Positions 54,050 through 63,429 of a stretch of 64,000 nt of DNA are shown piece after piece. A program made the translations under genes and the position numbers. The notes beneath the pieces were generated by a model that saw only the letters and a program-made list of their open reading frames with translations, ran no database searches and was not told the DNA's origin. The stretch's first letter is position 1. Every line of letters starts with the position of its first letter. This DNA comes from Prostheceraeus crozeri (lineage: Eukaryota; Platyhelminthes; Polycladida; Euryleptidae). The stretch lies in NCBI GenBank assembly GCA_907163375.1, contig CAJQUW010014304.1:176437-240436 (forward strand), read 5' to 3'.

Positions 54050-54650
54050 AGAACTTGTTCTCTATCGAGTTCATAAATATTACAGCAACTAAGGGAGAGA
54101 AGTGAATCCCCATAGGACAACCCTTCACTTGAAGGAAAATTTTTATCATCATTATTATTTTCATTATTTGTAGGATATGAAATTTAGCATAATTACGATG
54201 TACAATATAGGCCTATATCAATATCCTCAACGTCAAAACCATAATTCTTCATTTCGTGGCAATGTTTGTTGGCAAATTTTTTAATAGCATATATATCATC
54301 GGATACAAATTCTTGACATCCAGAGAGATGAAAACTTGAAATATTGACACTGACTTTCTATAATCGTAGTCAAAGATTGAGAACTATCCAAATGAACAGG
54401 AGCCTTTATTACAAGTTGATCATAAAAAACGGACCACCTAAATTGTGTCAAGCTTCAATCGATTCTCCTGCTTTTCAATCTCATTTTACATTGATAAGCC
54501 AAACACCATTCAAGAGCTTGTGTTCTCAGATTTTCGATGACCCATTATACATTTGTATCCGTTATTGTTTAATGGGACAGAGGTGAAAATCGTCACTTTA
54601 GAAATCTCAACTGTTCTATATGAAAACATGTGCGCATGACAATGAATCAG
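54050..54650 (-). pseudogene. Penelope-type reverse transcriptase remnant
   Basis: On the minus strand, FISLDVKNLYPMI resembles the first catalytic motif (SFDVxxLFTNI) and GCPMGIHFSPLVAVIFMNSI the next one (GxPMGSPLSPxxAxIFM), at about the right spacing. Several stops interrupt the stretch. An old, decayed copy, unrelated at base level to the element at 43.6 kb. Confidence 0.55.
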
Positions 54651-55019
54651 ACACAAGTTGAAAAGGCCTTGTCTGAGCATTCTTTTGATGTAGTGCTCGT
54701 CGAAATCGGTATAAGCTTACTTTTAGAGAAGATATGATGCCCCAAATTCATTGCATACTTTTCTGTTTCAGATGATTGTTGAAAAGTTCTTTATCTCTTA
54801 TATCTCTAACAAGGTCATTTTTAGGCTTTCAATACCTATGTGTCTAGACGTCTACATAACCAGATCAAAGTGTTGACCCAGACAAGACAAAATTTCTATT
54901 CGGTTTTTAATTCATCTTATCTCATGACTGATTCGAAGCTTGCGAAAGTGCTTTTGAAGGGCAAAGACCGAAAAGTAGAAGTTCCAAAAACCATCGTCCA
55001 CAAAAACTAAGAAAAATAG

Positions 55020-55390
55020 AAAAAGCTAATAATTTCTCCCTTTACAGAAAAGTTGGATCAAAAAAGAAGACAAGTTTTCGACTAGATCGGATGATGACCT
55101 CAGAGGTCGTGATGGCCGTTTGAGAGTTTGGATGAAGTCAGGTGACGCAATTCCTGATCATCTAACATTGCTTGTGAATCAAGGAGATGGAGGATTGTTG
55201 ATTTGGGCTGCCATATGGATGAATGGCCGAAATGAGCTCCATATCCAAGGAATAACATGAATAACGGGATTTGACAAGTGATTGAACTTTCTGGTAGGTT
55301 GCGAAATATCAGTGACCACCAGCGAACGTACCATTGCCCATTTAAGGGCCACCTGGCTCTATACAGAGCCACTGAACAACAAAGAAAATT
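55020..55390 (+). pseudogene. Tc1-like transposase fragment
   Basis: DGRLRVWMKSGDAIPDH, then VNQGDGGLLIWAAIWMNGRN and ELHIQGIT match the middle of Tc1-type transposases (DGRxxVWR...GGGSVMVWGxI). Stops follow, and the catalytic ends are lost. It is a fragment without recognisable inverted repeats. Confidence 0.5.
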
Positions 55391-55842
55391 TCATTTCTCT
55401 GCCAATTTTTTTCGAGAAGAAGAGCGAACATGTAATTGTGCTTCCAATGAATGGACAACTCGAAGATACAACATGAGCGAGAATGATATGAGATGGCGGA
55501 GAGTGAAAATACCCACATCCTGAAGGACATTGAGCCGTATGCTCAAATTCAAGAAAATTCTACCTAGAATCTTCTTGATTTCATTATTGGCATGCAGGAA
55601 CGCTAGATAATTCTTATGAGAAGTATCTTGGATGCATGTAGGTCAAGTATTGATAATAGCTTTGGATCACTGGAATTCCCTTAGCGACGACTAATCGCAT
55701 CAAGTGAAGTAAGCGCTTGACACATCACGTGCATCACTGCAGATACGCTGTATTCGATCCATAAATGAGGATTCCATTCTTCGACTTGACTCCGTCCTTG
55801 GCTTCATTCCTTTTTTGGATTTTATTGCACCACCGGTGCATG

Positions 55843-56514
55843 ATGGATGCCGAAAGCGAATCGAAATTCTTAGAACTGATAACTCCCGAGGCCGACATTC
55901 CTTTGTCAAAGTCGAACATACCTACGGTTCGAAAGAAGCGCTTGGGAACGTGGACATCGGTTGCTACGAAATTCAACGAGACTAGAAGTGCCGAAGATAT
56001 TCTGACAGCAGAGAAGCTACAGAAGCGTCGGAACAATATGGTGCAGAGAGTAAAAGAAAAACCTAAGAAGAGAAGCAGTACCGGAGGAGGTCCTGTCATA
56101 AAATTTACAAGTAATGACTTAAAAGTTTTACAGTTGCTCGGCGAGGAAAACCTCCAAATCTTTTTGAGATCCCAGTACCGTCGAACGCAAGATTATCCCG
56201 GGGGTGCCACTACCAACTCTGATGCATCAAGATCGTCGGACTCAGAAAACTCTGACCTCAACGAATCTGTGACTGACCAGAACGCAAAAGAAAACACGGA
56301 GGTTAGAAAAAAGAATATAAAGAAGAGAAAAGCAACTACACCGGTAATGGAGCAGATATTGGAAATTGAGCGAAAGCGATTAGATTTAGAAGAGAGAAAG
56401 TTAACTATATTATCGAATATCGATAACGTGTTAAAGGATATTCATGGTACTTTGTGTGGACCACATAAGGATGTGATGCTGCAAGTGCTTCAAGAGAACG
56501 GTGATGGACAGTGA
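55843..56514 (+). CDS. Harbinger Myb/SANT-like DNA-binding protein
   Basis: Accessory protein of PIF/Harbinger transposons that helps the transposase reach DNA and the nucleus. I start at MDAESESKFLEL (55843) rather than the first ATG at 55765, whose extra residues are hydrophobic and unlike the family. RKKRLGTWTSVATKFNETRS to LQKRRNNMVQRVKEKPKKRS is a SANT/Myb-like helix set, and STGGGPVIKFTSND is the family's TGGGP linker. A Ser/Asp-rich middle is followed by a C-terminal coiled coil (MEQILEIERKRLDLEERKLT). The frame is open for 223 codons, so it is the best-kept gene of this segment. Its partner transposase fragment is at 57.4-57.8 kb in convergent orientation. Confidence 0.7.
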   Translation: MDAESESKFLELITPEADIPLSKSNIPTVRKKRLGTWTSVATKFNETRSAEDILTAEKLQKRRNNMVQRVKEKPKKRSSTGGGPVIKFTSNDLKVLQLLGEENLQIFLRSQYRRTQDYPGGATTNSDASRSSDSENSDLNESVTDQNAKENTEVRKKNIKKRKATTPVMEQILEIERKRLDLEERKLTILSNIDNVLKDIHGTLCGPHKDVMLQVLQENGDGQ

Positions 56515-56800
56515 ATATCGGTATATATCCTAAAACCTAATTAGCGCAATTTTTGAATACTTAAATGGTAATCTGTTTGATAAAGGTACTATGGAGCATA
56601 CTTCCGTGAATTTTTCCTTACCAACCGAATTAGAGAAATGCACGTATGATATCTAAAATAAGCTTAAAAATAATAAAAAATGTGGGAGTGGAGTACGCCT
56701 ATACAGCATACCAGTAATGAAAAATAGGAAACTAGAACGGATCTATATGTACCCGTATTGATAAAGTTATCAAGTTTAGATTTGTAATTTAATTATTAAA

Positions 56801-57010
56801 TTGATGATAATAACTAAAAATAACAGCATGAAATTGAGTTTAAAAAAAGATAAAATGCTAGTCAGTTTTAGAAAGAAGCAACTCTACTGGAATGCAATCG
56901 AAATTGACAATGAAATAATCAATCCCATACACCAAACCAAAATTCTTGGTTTCATCATTAATGATCAATTATCATGGACTGATCACATTCTGGTGGTTAA
57001 AAGTTGTTAG
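56801..57010 (+). pseudogene. LINE-type reverse transcriptase C-terminal fragment
   Basis: SLKKDKMLVSFRKKQLYWNA, EIDNEIINPIHQTKILGFII and NDQLSWTDHI match the post-YxDD part of non-LTR RTs (LxxxKTKxxxF...KxLGxxID..LxWxxHI). It is about 70 codons, truncated on both sides. The clade (CR1/L2/Jockey-like) is not resolved. Confidence 0.6.
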
Positions 57011-57394
57011 TGGAATATTATGAATAGAAACTATGTCATCATAGAAATATTATAATATATGATATTATAGGAACTAAATCATTATTACAGTAGGGCTAAT
57101 ACATCCTTATTACCATAGCAACCTTATCATTCCTTTCTCCTATAGATAATAAGTCTAATGACCGTGCTCCTATTATATCCTATCAAATTTTTTACTAGCT
57201 TTATAGGGGCTTCCCTATAAAGAGAAGATCAAGAAAAACAAAGCGATAATGTGGATGCGTAATTGCATGTACAATATATTGATCTAAACATGTGCACTCA
57301 ATCAAAATTGTTTTTTGTATGGGCTTATTATATTGACAATAGGCTACATGCACATGCAAGTATGAAATATTCGATACTATATATTTAATTAATC
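57011..57394. other. non-coding, no gene seen
   Basis: AT-rich; no supported feature. Confidence 0.4.
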
Positions 57395-57783
57395 AAAGTT
57401 TTGAGGTGATCACGAAGTGCGACACCTTGGCGTTGCAACTGGCGCTCGCTTGCCTCAACATCGATTGGAATTTGCATTATTCACAGAATCAGTTATTGGA
57501 AGTGCTACAGAATTATCCCACAAATCACCGTTTGTATTTCCAAAATTGTGAAGTTTGCAACATACCAGAATAACCACAGCTACTCTTTCAGGGGGTATAC
57601 GCAAAATCCTTCCTAGACAATTGAATCATTGTTTCAATATTCCGAATGTAATTTCAATCCGAACTCGTGCTCGTGATAACTCTTTGTTAAATTTCTGTTC
57701 CAGCTGATCTTTAGGGTTGGCATAAGGTATCATTAAAAACTTGTATAACCGATAACCGGAATCTCCAACCAGTAATGGGCAAA
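57395..57783 (-). pseudogene. PIF/Harbinger transposase, C-terminal fragment
   Basis: The minus strand reads PLLVGDSGYRLYKFLMIPYA, NPKDQLEQKFNKELSRARVR, IEITFGILKQ, then after one in-frame TGA FNCLGRILRIPPERVAVVIL and CCKLHNFGN. GDSGY holds a catalytic Asp and the SRARVRIE-FG segment the catalytic Glu of DDE_Tnp_4 transposases. The N-terminal half should lie to the right but is replaced by satellite array 2, whose first unit abuts the frame. Cut short and dead. Confidence 0.75.
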
Positions 57784-58480
57784 AGACCGTTCCAGGACAC
57801 CATAAAATTCAAAAAAATAGTATCTTTAAAAAACGACATAAATTCATGAATTTAGACCCTTTTTCAGGTTTTTAAGACCTAAATTCATGAATTTAGTTGT
57901 TTTTAAAGATACCGATTTTTCAAAAAATGGTACTTTTTAAATGGTCTAAATTCATGAATTTTGGTCATTTTTCAGGTTATGAAGACCTAAATTCATAAAT
58001 TTGGGCGTTTTTAAAAATACCCAATTTTTCAAATTTTTCGAAATCTCAAAATTTGAGAATTACAATTTTACACCCGCCCTTAAAATCATGACCGTTCCAG
58101 GACACCGAAAAAATCAGAAAAGTTAAGAATCTCAAATTTGTGATTATGACATTTTTCATTGCTTAAATCATGACCGTTCCAGGACACCGAAAAAATCATA
58201 AAAGTTAAGAATCTCAAATTTGTGATTATGACATTTTTCATTGCTTAAATCATGACCGTTCCAGGACACCGAAAAAATCATAAAAGTTAAGAATCTCAAA
58301 TTTGTGATTATGACATTTTTCATTGCTTAAATCATGACCGTTCCAGGACACCGAAAAAATCATAAAAGTTAAGAATCTCAAATTTGTGATTATGACATTT
58401 TTCATTTCTCAAATCATGGCCGTTCCAGGACACCGAAAATCATAAAAGTTGAGAATTTCAAATTCATAAGTTTAGACGTT
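57784..58480. repeat. satellite array 2, ~82-bp unit, five copies plus flank, inverted to array 1
   Basis: GACCGTTCCAGGACACCGAA recurs at 58090, 58171, 58254, 58336 and 58418 (the last with one change), each followed by TCATAAAAGTTAAGAATCTC. It is the reverse complement of the array 1 unit, with its own variants (TTGTGATTATGACATTTTTC). 57784-58085 holds shorter TAAATTCATGAATTTAG words. Copies within the array are nearly identical, so it grew recently. Confidence 0.88.
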
Positions 58481-58499
58481 TTTCAGGTTTTCAAAATAT

Positions 58500-58620
58500 A
58501 TCATGTGTCTAATAATATTTGAAGGAATTGGCATATTCTTAACAATAAGTTTAGGAGTATTTACAATTGTCATTTCATCAGGCGTTCTTACAATTCCTGT
58601 TGTTGCTACTGCTTTGCACT
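58500..58620 (+). pseudogene. fragment of Polinton membrane protein gene
   Basis: GIGIFLTISLGVFTIVISS and GVLTIPVVATAL repeat the hydrophobic segment of the P1 membrane protein, here on the plus strand directly after satellite array 2. Fragment only. Confidence 0.6.
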
Positions 58621-58836
58621 CAGATGAACACTCAATTGTAGAGAACATCTGCTTCTCGCATTTATGAAAAAAGCCATTTCAGTGTAAAGAGCTGTGACTT
58701 CCCACTCAAACATTTGAAAGGAAACAATGTATGAAAGAACAAACAGCTGCTACACCCACTTAGACATTTGTAAGACGTGGAATATATAACCAGCAAATCC
58801 TACTCCGCCGTCCCTTAAGAAATTTTTTATTATAAA

Positions 58837-59313
58837 ATGAGCAACATAAATGAGTTTTTAAAATTATATGGAACGCAAACAACTACAAATTTTGATCTAA
58901 AGAAAATTGCAAATCAATTAGGAATAAAGAATTTTCATGTTCAAATGAGAGACGAATTACAATTGATCAAAAATAAGCCAACAATAACTATAAATTTCAT
59001 AACAAATCTTCACACAACGGATGAAAAAGGAGTACATTGGTCTGCAGGTACGTTTAATATAAACGTAGATAATTACTATTTCGACCGCCCGGAGGCTGAG
59101 AATTATTGGTTCGACTCTTATGGACTTCCACCTACAAATGAAGTCAAAAAATTACTTGGCAATGGAACTTATAATACATTTCAAATTAAAAAACCGGGAA
59201 CTACTTACTGTGGTCAATTATGTCTTTATGTTTTATTTAAATTACAAAAAGGAGTACCATTTCTTGATATTATGTTAGCATTGAACAAGGGAATTTCATT
59301 CCCGAAACGTTAG
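58837..59313 (+). CDS. adenovirus-type maturation cysteine protease (P4)
   Basis: ULP1/adenain-type protease that trims capsid proteins in Polintons. 158 residues from the ATG at 58837, the usual length. MSNINEFLKLYGTQTTTNF opens. EKGVHWSAGTFNINVD gives the catalytic His, YYFDRPEAENYWFDSYGLPP the acidic residue, and TTYCGQLCLYVLFKLQKGVP the oxyanion Gln and nucleophile Cys. All catalytic residues are visible. It lies tail to tail with the integrase, 24 bp apart. Confidence 0.85.
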   Translation: MSNINEFLKLYGTQTTTNFDLKKIANQLGIKNFHVQMRDELQLIKNKPTITINFITNLHTTDEKGVHWSAGTFNINVDNYYFDRPEAENYWFDSYGLPPTNEVKKLLGNGTYNTFQIKKPGTTYCGQLCLYVLFKLQKGVPFLDIMLALNKGISFPKR

Positions 59314-59337
59314 TTCCAATAATAATGATAATGATAA

Positions 59338-60276
59338 TTAAAAATCACTTCGTTGTAATTCATTTTGATAAAATTCGCCTCTGATATTTTCATCATCTAA
59401 ATCTTTGATTTCGTAAGTAATCGGATAAGTTTGGTTTATTTTACAAACTTCAAATATCTCTTTCGTCCAGTATCCGACGAAGCCCTTTTCAAATTTATTC
59501 TTATACTTAAATATTCTAACTCTATCACCAATTTTAAATTTCGGCTTACGTTTCTGCAAATTCGGATTACTCTCATTCGAATAATTATTCCCGAATATTT
59601 TCATTCGTATTAAATCAGGGTCGTCAGAAGCATTCTTTGGAGTTTCTTCAATACCAGAATGAACTTTTTTATTGTACTCTTCTACAACTCCTGGTAATAT
59701 CTTCAACCATTTCTGATTTCCTCGCTCAGTAAATTTTTTGAAAATTTTATTTTTTAATGATCTATTGAATCTTTCTATCACTACGCCCTTCCCTGCATTT
59801 TCAGTTGAATAAACAGTTTCAAATAGTGGCTGAACGTTTCGGTTATAAAATTCCGATCCTTTATCAACAAACAATTTCCTTGGCTTTCTATTACTTTCTT
59901 TAAAGATTTCTTCAAACGCATATTTAACTGATAGACCACTTTTATTTTTTAAAGGCTTTACCCAAGCATATCGTGTATATAAATCTATAACGGTCAATGC
60001 GTATTTATAATCAGAATCATTCGGCATATGAACAAAATCAGCAATACAAATATCATCTTTATTAAATACTTTTACTTTCAATAAATATTTAGGCCTTCTG
60101 TATTCTTTATGAATTTCGGAGGCATAAGTTCGAGCGTTGCTCTCAGACAGCTTTGCTGTCGTTTCATTTAAACCCTGACCGAATAATATTTTAGCTTGTA
60201 AAGCTTTCTTAACGAACATTCTTTCAATTCTTTCTCTAAATGTAGGATTTTGAATACTATCTAATTTTTCTATCAT
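59338..60276 (-). CDS. Polinton retrovirus-type integrase (P4)
   Basis: rve-family integrase that inserts the element. 312 codons from 60276. The first ~60 residues (NPTFRERIERMFVKKALQAK, ILFGQGLNETTAKLSESNA) look like the tail of the neighbouring PLA2-like protein rather than integrase. The core then starts: DICIADFVHMPNDSDYKYAL (first Asp), KPRKLFVDKGSEFYNRN (second Asp) and GKGVVIERFNRSLKNKIFKK (Glu). VHSGIEETPKNA is a conserved helix, and FKIGDRVRIFKYKNKFEKGF with GYWTKEIFEVCKI is an SH3-like C-terminal domain. A chromodomain seen in some relatives is not evident. Confidence 0.85.
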   Translation of the reverse strand: MIEKLDSIQNPTFRERIERMFVKKALQAKILFGQGLNETTAKLSESNARTYASEIHKEYRRPKYLLKVKVFNKDDICIADFVHMPNDSDYKYALTVIDLYTRYAWVKPLKNKSGLSVKYAFEEIFKESNRKPRKLFVDKGSEFYNRNVQPLFETVYSTENAGKGVVIERFNRSLKNKIFKKFTERGNQKWLKILPGVVEEYNKKVHSGIEETPKNASDDPDLIRMKIFGNNYSNESNPNLQKRKPKFKIGDRVRIFKYKNKFEKGFVGYWTKEIFEVCKINQTYPITYEIKDLDDENIRGEFYQNELQRSDF

Positions 60277-60627
60277 CTTCTTATCAGCTGCATGTCGAGA
60301 ACTTAGCTCATGATTTCGATAAGCTTAATCATGCCTGTAAGCTGAGGCATCTACTCTATTTATTGGTTCTTCACCTGGTTTCGGATTATTATTCTCATCT
60401 AGTCTTATATCTAATCGAGTTCCTGGACCGGTATATGAATGACCAGGAAGATGTTTTTCTTTTGAATGTTTACTCCAGATAAATCCAGGGAAGTTTTCTA
60501 ATGTTTTTTGTATGTCACCTCCAATATGCTGACAATTTGAGTTTTTATTTTTGTTTAATAGATAATTCAATAAATCTAAATTAGCAATTTTTAATTTAAT
60601 TAAATTTTCGGAATTTGTAGAATTCAT
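60277..60627 (-). pseudogene. parvovirus-like phospholipase A2 domain protein (P4)
   Basis: MNSTNSENLIKLKIANLDLL opens a polar N-terminus. GFIWSKHSKEKHLPGHSYTG and GPGTRLDIRLD match the Ca-binding loop (GPGN-type), and INRVDASAYRHD matches the catalytic HD helix (DxxAxxHD) of parvoviral VP1 and Polinton PLA2 domains. In those viruses the enzyme opens endosomal membranes. The sequence runs on toward the integrase frame (YRNHELSSRHAADKKM), with no clear gene border. Broken, about one break. Confidence 0.7.
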
Positions 60628-60708
60628 TTTAAAAGATAAAATAAAAGTTTTACCGAATAGAACCTTGTTCAGAGGCTTTAGCCGATCGGATCAAAGGTCC
60701 TGAGGTTA

Positions 60709-61193
60709 TTACCGAATCATACTAGGACTTAGATATATTCCAGAACCATCTTTAGTTTCTTTAATTTCAATTAAATCATCAACATTGTGGAGAATATTTT
60801 TAAGAACTCGTTTTCCTTCATCAACTAATTTTAATTTACTAATAAAATTATCTACTATTCCGTCACCCCTAGCAACTTTCTCTAACTCTCTATTATGACG
60901 TTTTTGTTCTTCTAATGCTGCTTTCTCTGATTTATTTATATTTACTGCTTGGACAATACCAGCTGTCCCACCTGCAACACTTCCTGCTGCTGCTATGCCA
61001 CCTATTATTAGTGGAATTAATGGGAATTAATTCCACCATTCTTTTCTTCTTGTAATTGAATATTCTCTATCATTGGTTTACTTATGTGATATTTCTATTT
61101 GTCAATCGTAATAGTTTTAGGTGTATTTTTGTCAACAATGTTACGTAATTTTAATTCAACAGTTTTATTATTATTACTTTTCGCTTGCGACAT
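60709..61193 (-). pseudogene. small Polinton protein with hydrophobic Gly/Ala centre (P4)
   Basis: The ATG at 61193 opens MSQAKSNNNKTVELKLRN. Further pieces are PLIIGGIAAAGSVAGGTAGI (a hydrophobic Gly/Ala helix), NKSEKAALEEQKRHNRELEK and, at the very end, SGIYLSPSMIR. The Gly-Ala helix, charged helix and GxYLxP ending recur in a small protein beside the capsid gene in Polintons of other invertebrates, by memory. It may be a processed core or membrane peptide. Broken, a few breaks. Confidence 0.5.
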
Positions 61194-61204
61194 TTTTAAT
61201 AAAA

Positions 61205-61385
61205 AAAATTTTAAGTTACCAAAAATTTTTAATCTATTCTAGTTATGAATAAATTTCAAGTTACCAAAAATTATTAATCTATTCTAGTTACGAAAAATTT
61301 TTAAGTTAAGAATTTTTAATCTATTCCAGTTACAAAAAAAATTTATTACTAATTACTAAAAAAAAATTTTAAGTTATCAAAAAAT
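61205..61385. repeat. tandem AAGTTACCAAAAATTTTTAATCTATTC-type repeat
   Basis: About four copies of a ~45-bp unit in the gap before the capsid gene. Confidence 0.75.
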
Positions 61386-61390
61386 TTTAA

Positions 61391-62722
61391 TTAACTTATC
61401 CTAGTCATCTTTCCATTAAGAATTTCAATAGAATATTTTACATCTAGCAATAAACCATAAGCCATCAATGAAGTTGTGGAATCTTTCTTTTCAATATTAA
61501 TTGTTACATCACAACCAGTCTTAAAAATATCTTCAGATTGTGCACTTAAATCGAAACAGAAAACAGGATATAAATGTCTCCAATCTCCAGGAGTTAATTG
61601 TGGTTCAACTCCAAATTCTATACAAAGATTTCGATAAGAATCATATCCTTCCATAAATTGATTATTGGTATCATCGAATCTTAATGGATCAATTGGATAT
61701 CGGGTTTGATTTAATGAAACTTGTAAACTTCGAATTGTATTAATATGAAAAAGATTGTTGTTCTTATCAAAACTTGGAGAATTATTTCTTTGAAATGTTA
61801 GTAATAAATATCTTGGAGTATTCGAAGTTCTAGTAAAATGCCAGTTAAATCTTTGTTCGGAAAAAGTTACTGAACTCGCAGTACGCTTCATAAAACTTAC
61901 TGGAATTGGTTTGTTGATATTTTATCTATTTGCAATAGCTAATTCGACCTCTAAACTAGGAGTAATATGCTTAATCCACCATTCAAGTCTATCAATTTTT
62001 AAATATGCTTTTTTTCCAGTCTTACCAAAAAAGATTAATTCATTATTTGCTGTGCGATGAATTATTAATTTAAATTTTAATTGATATGATATTTTATCAT
62101 AATCTAAATATCCGAATAATGGAGACAATGACCAATTTACTGTTTGCTTACTTTTCTTGTTAAATTCACGTCTTTCTTTATATGCACTATTGTTTATTTT
62201 ATTTAAATGTTTTGCAATATTTTCTACATCTTTCGCAATTCCTGCTGCGTCTGTTCCAGCGTAAGTTAAATCATCTATAATTATACCATCACTAGTATCA
62301 GGAAACCAACCTTCGATTTCATACTTTTTATTATTTTCACCAATTGTCACAAATCTAAGCATTGTATCAATTACACCTGGAGAATCACTTATTGTTTCTA
62401 TATTTTGAGTTGCAACATCTAAACGCATTTGTGTAAATAATCTTAGAAAGAAATTATTCTCTAGTGCAATATTATCAGTATCTGGTAATGGTGTTGTAAA
62501 ATTGGCATCACTATATAAAGAATATTCACAGTGTAAAAATGAATCAGATAAATACAAATAACTCTGCTGATTATCAACTTCAAAAATTAAATCTCCTCCA
62601 GTATTTACTCTACTGGAAGATCCGGGACTCATAGCAATTCTTATATAGTCATTCTTTTTTCGATTATAACTAACACCTGGTGGTTTATCTAATTCAAATT
62701 TATTTTCGATAAGCGAAGACAT
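61391..62722 (-). pseudogene. Polinton double-jelly-roll major capsid protein (P4)
   Basis: The N-terminal part (61922-62722) opens MSSLIENKFELDKPPGVSYN. It has IRIAMSPGSSSRVNTGGDLI, YLYLSDSFLHCEYSLYSDAN and NIALENNFFLRLFTQMRLDV, the first jelly roll of this capsid family. The C-terminal part (61391-61891) has FNWHFTRTSNTPRYLLLTFQ, NTIRSLQVSLNQTRYPIDP and LTPGDWRHLYPVFCFDLSAQ, the second jelly roll with its conserved GDW...FDLS region. Total length fits the family. It would build the icosahedral shell. About one break. Confidence 0.8.
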
Positions 62723-62972
62723 TTTTATAAAAAATAATTTGACTTTTTGTTTTTCTCACACACAGAAAAAATTTTGCTAAAAAGTTTTACTAAAGTAATT
62801 TTACTAAAATAATTTTACTAAAATGTAATTTTACAATTTTGCTAGACCAGCTCCGCTGTTAACACCATTACCTCTTATTTCTTCAATTGAACGTTTTATG
62901 GCTACGCCTGATTTCTTCTTATGTTTACTATCAGACGGAGCTCCGCTCAAGGTTTCACCCCCCACAGCTCTG
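62723..62972. other. spacer with ACTAAAATAATTTT repeats
   Basis: Three short TTTTACTAAAATAA copies near 62780-62830, then sequence matching the start of P2 (CCTCTTATTTCTTCAATTGA). The latter may be the tail of the next gene. Confidence 0.5.
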
Positions 62973-63263
62973 TTAGCAATTTTGTTTTTTGTTTACTCCG
63001 AAAGTTTTTTTTAAATTTTTTAGTTCTTCAGAATCATTCCTAAGTTTACGAATAGCTTCTAGTTGTTTTAATTCGTTTTGAGACTTAACAGCATTTGATA
63101 TTGCACTAGCTGTACTACCTATAGCAGCTGCTCCTTTAGCAGCAGATGTAATCAAATCTTTATTATTTTTTATCAAGTTAACGATACTTCCAATACCAGA
63201 AAAGATGCCAGCTCCTTCCGTGTGAACTGTTTCTTTATTATCATAATGATAAACAGGATTCAT
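62973..63263 (-). CDS. small hydrophobic Polinton protein (P4 copy)
   Basis: MNPVYHYDNKETVHTEGAGI, FSGIGSIVNLIKNNKDLITS and AAKGAAAIGSTASAISNAVK; the end is KLRNDSEELKNLKKTFGVNK. 96 codons in one frame. Homologue of 35090-35410, with the strongest conservation in the Gly/Ala centre. It lies between the capsid and fibre-like genes, which supports a minor virion role. Part of the N-terminus seen in P2 lies upstream of this ATG. Confidence 0.65.
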   Translation of the reverse strand: MNPVYHYDNKETVHTEGAGIFSGIGSIVNLIKNNKDLITSAAKGAAAIGSTASAISNAVKSQNELKQLEAIRKLRNDSEELKNLKKTFGVNKKQNC

Positions 63264-63429
63264 ACGTGGTTCATGAGCAATTCTTTGATTTGAAGCAAAA
63301 TGTTTAAGATTGTGTTTATAAATTATAGGCTTTTTTTAGGAATAAATTTGACTTTTGGGAAAAATATTTACGATTGGTTAGTAACCTGAGGACCTTTGGT
63401 CCGATCGGCCAAAGCCTCGAGGAGCTTCG

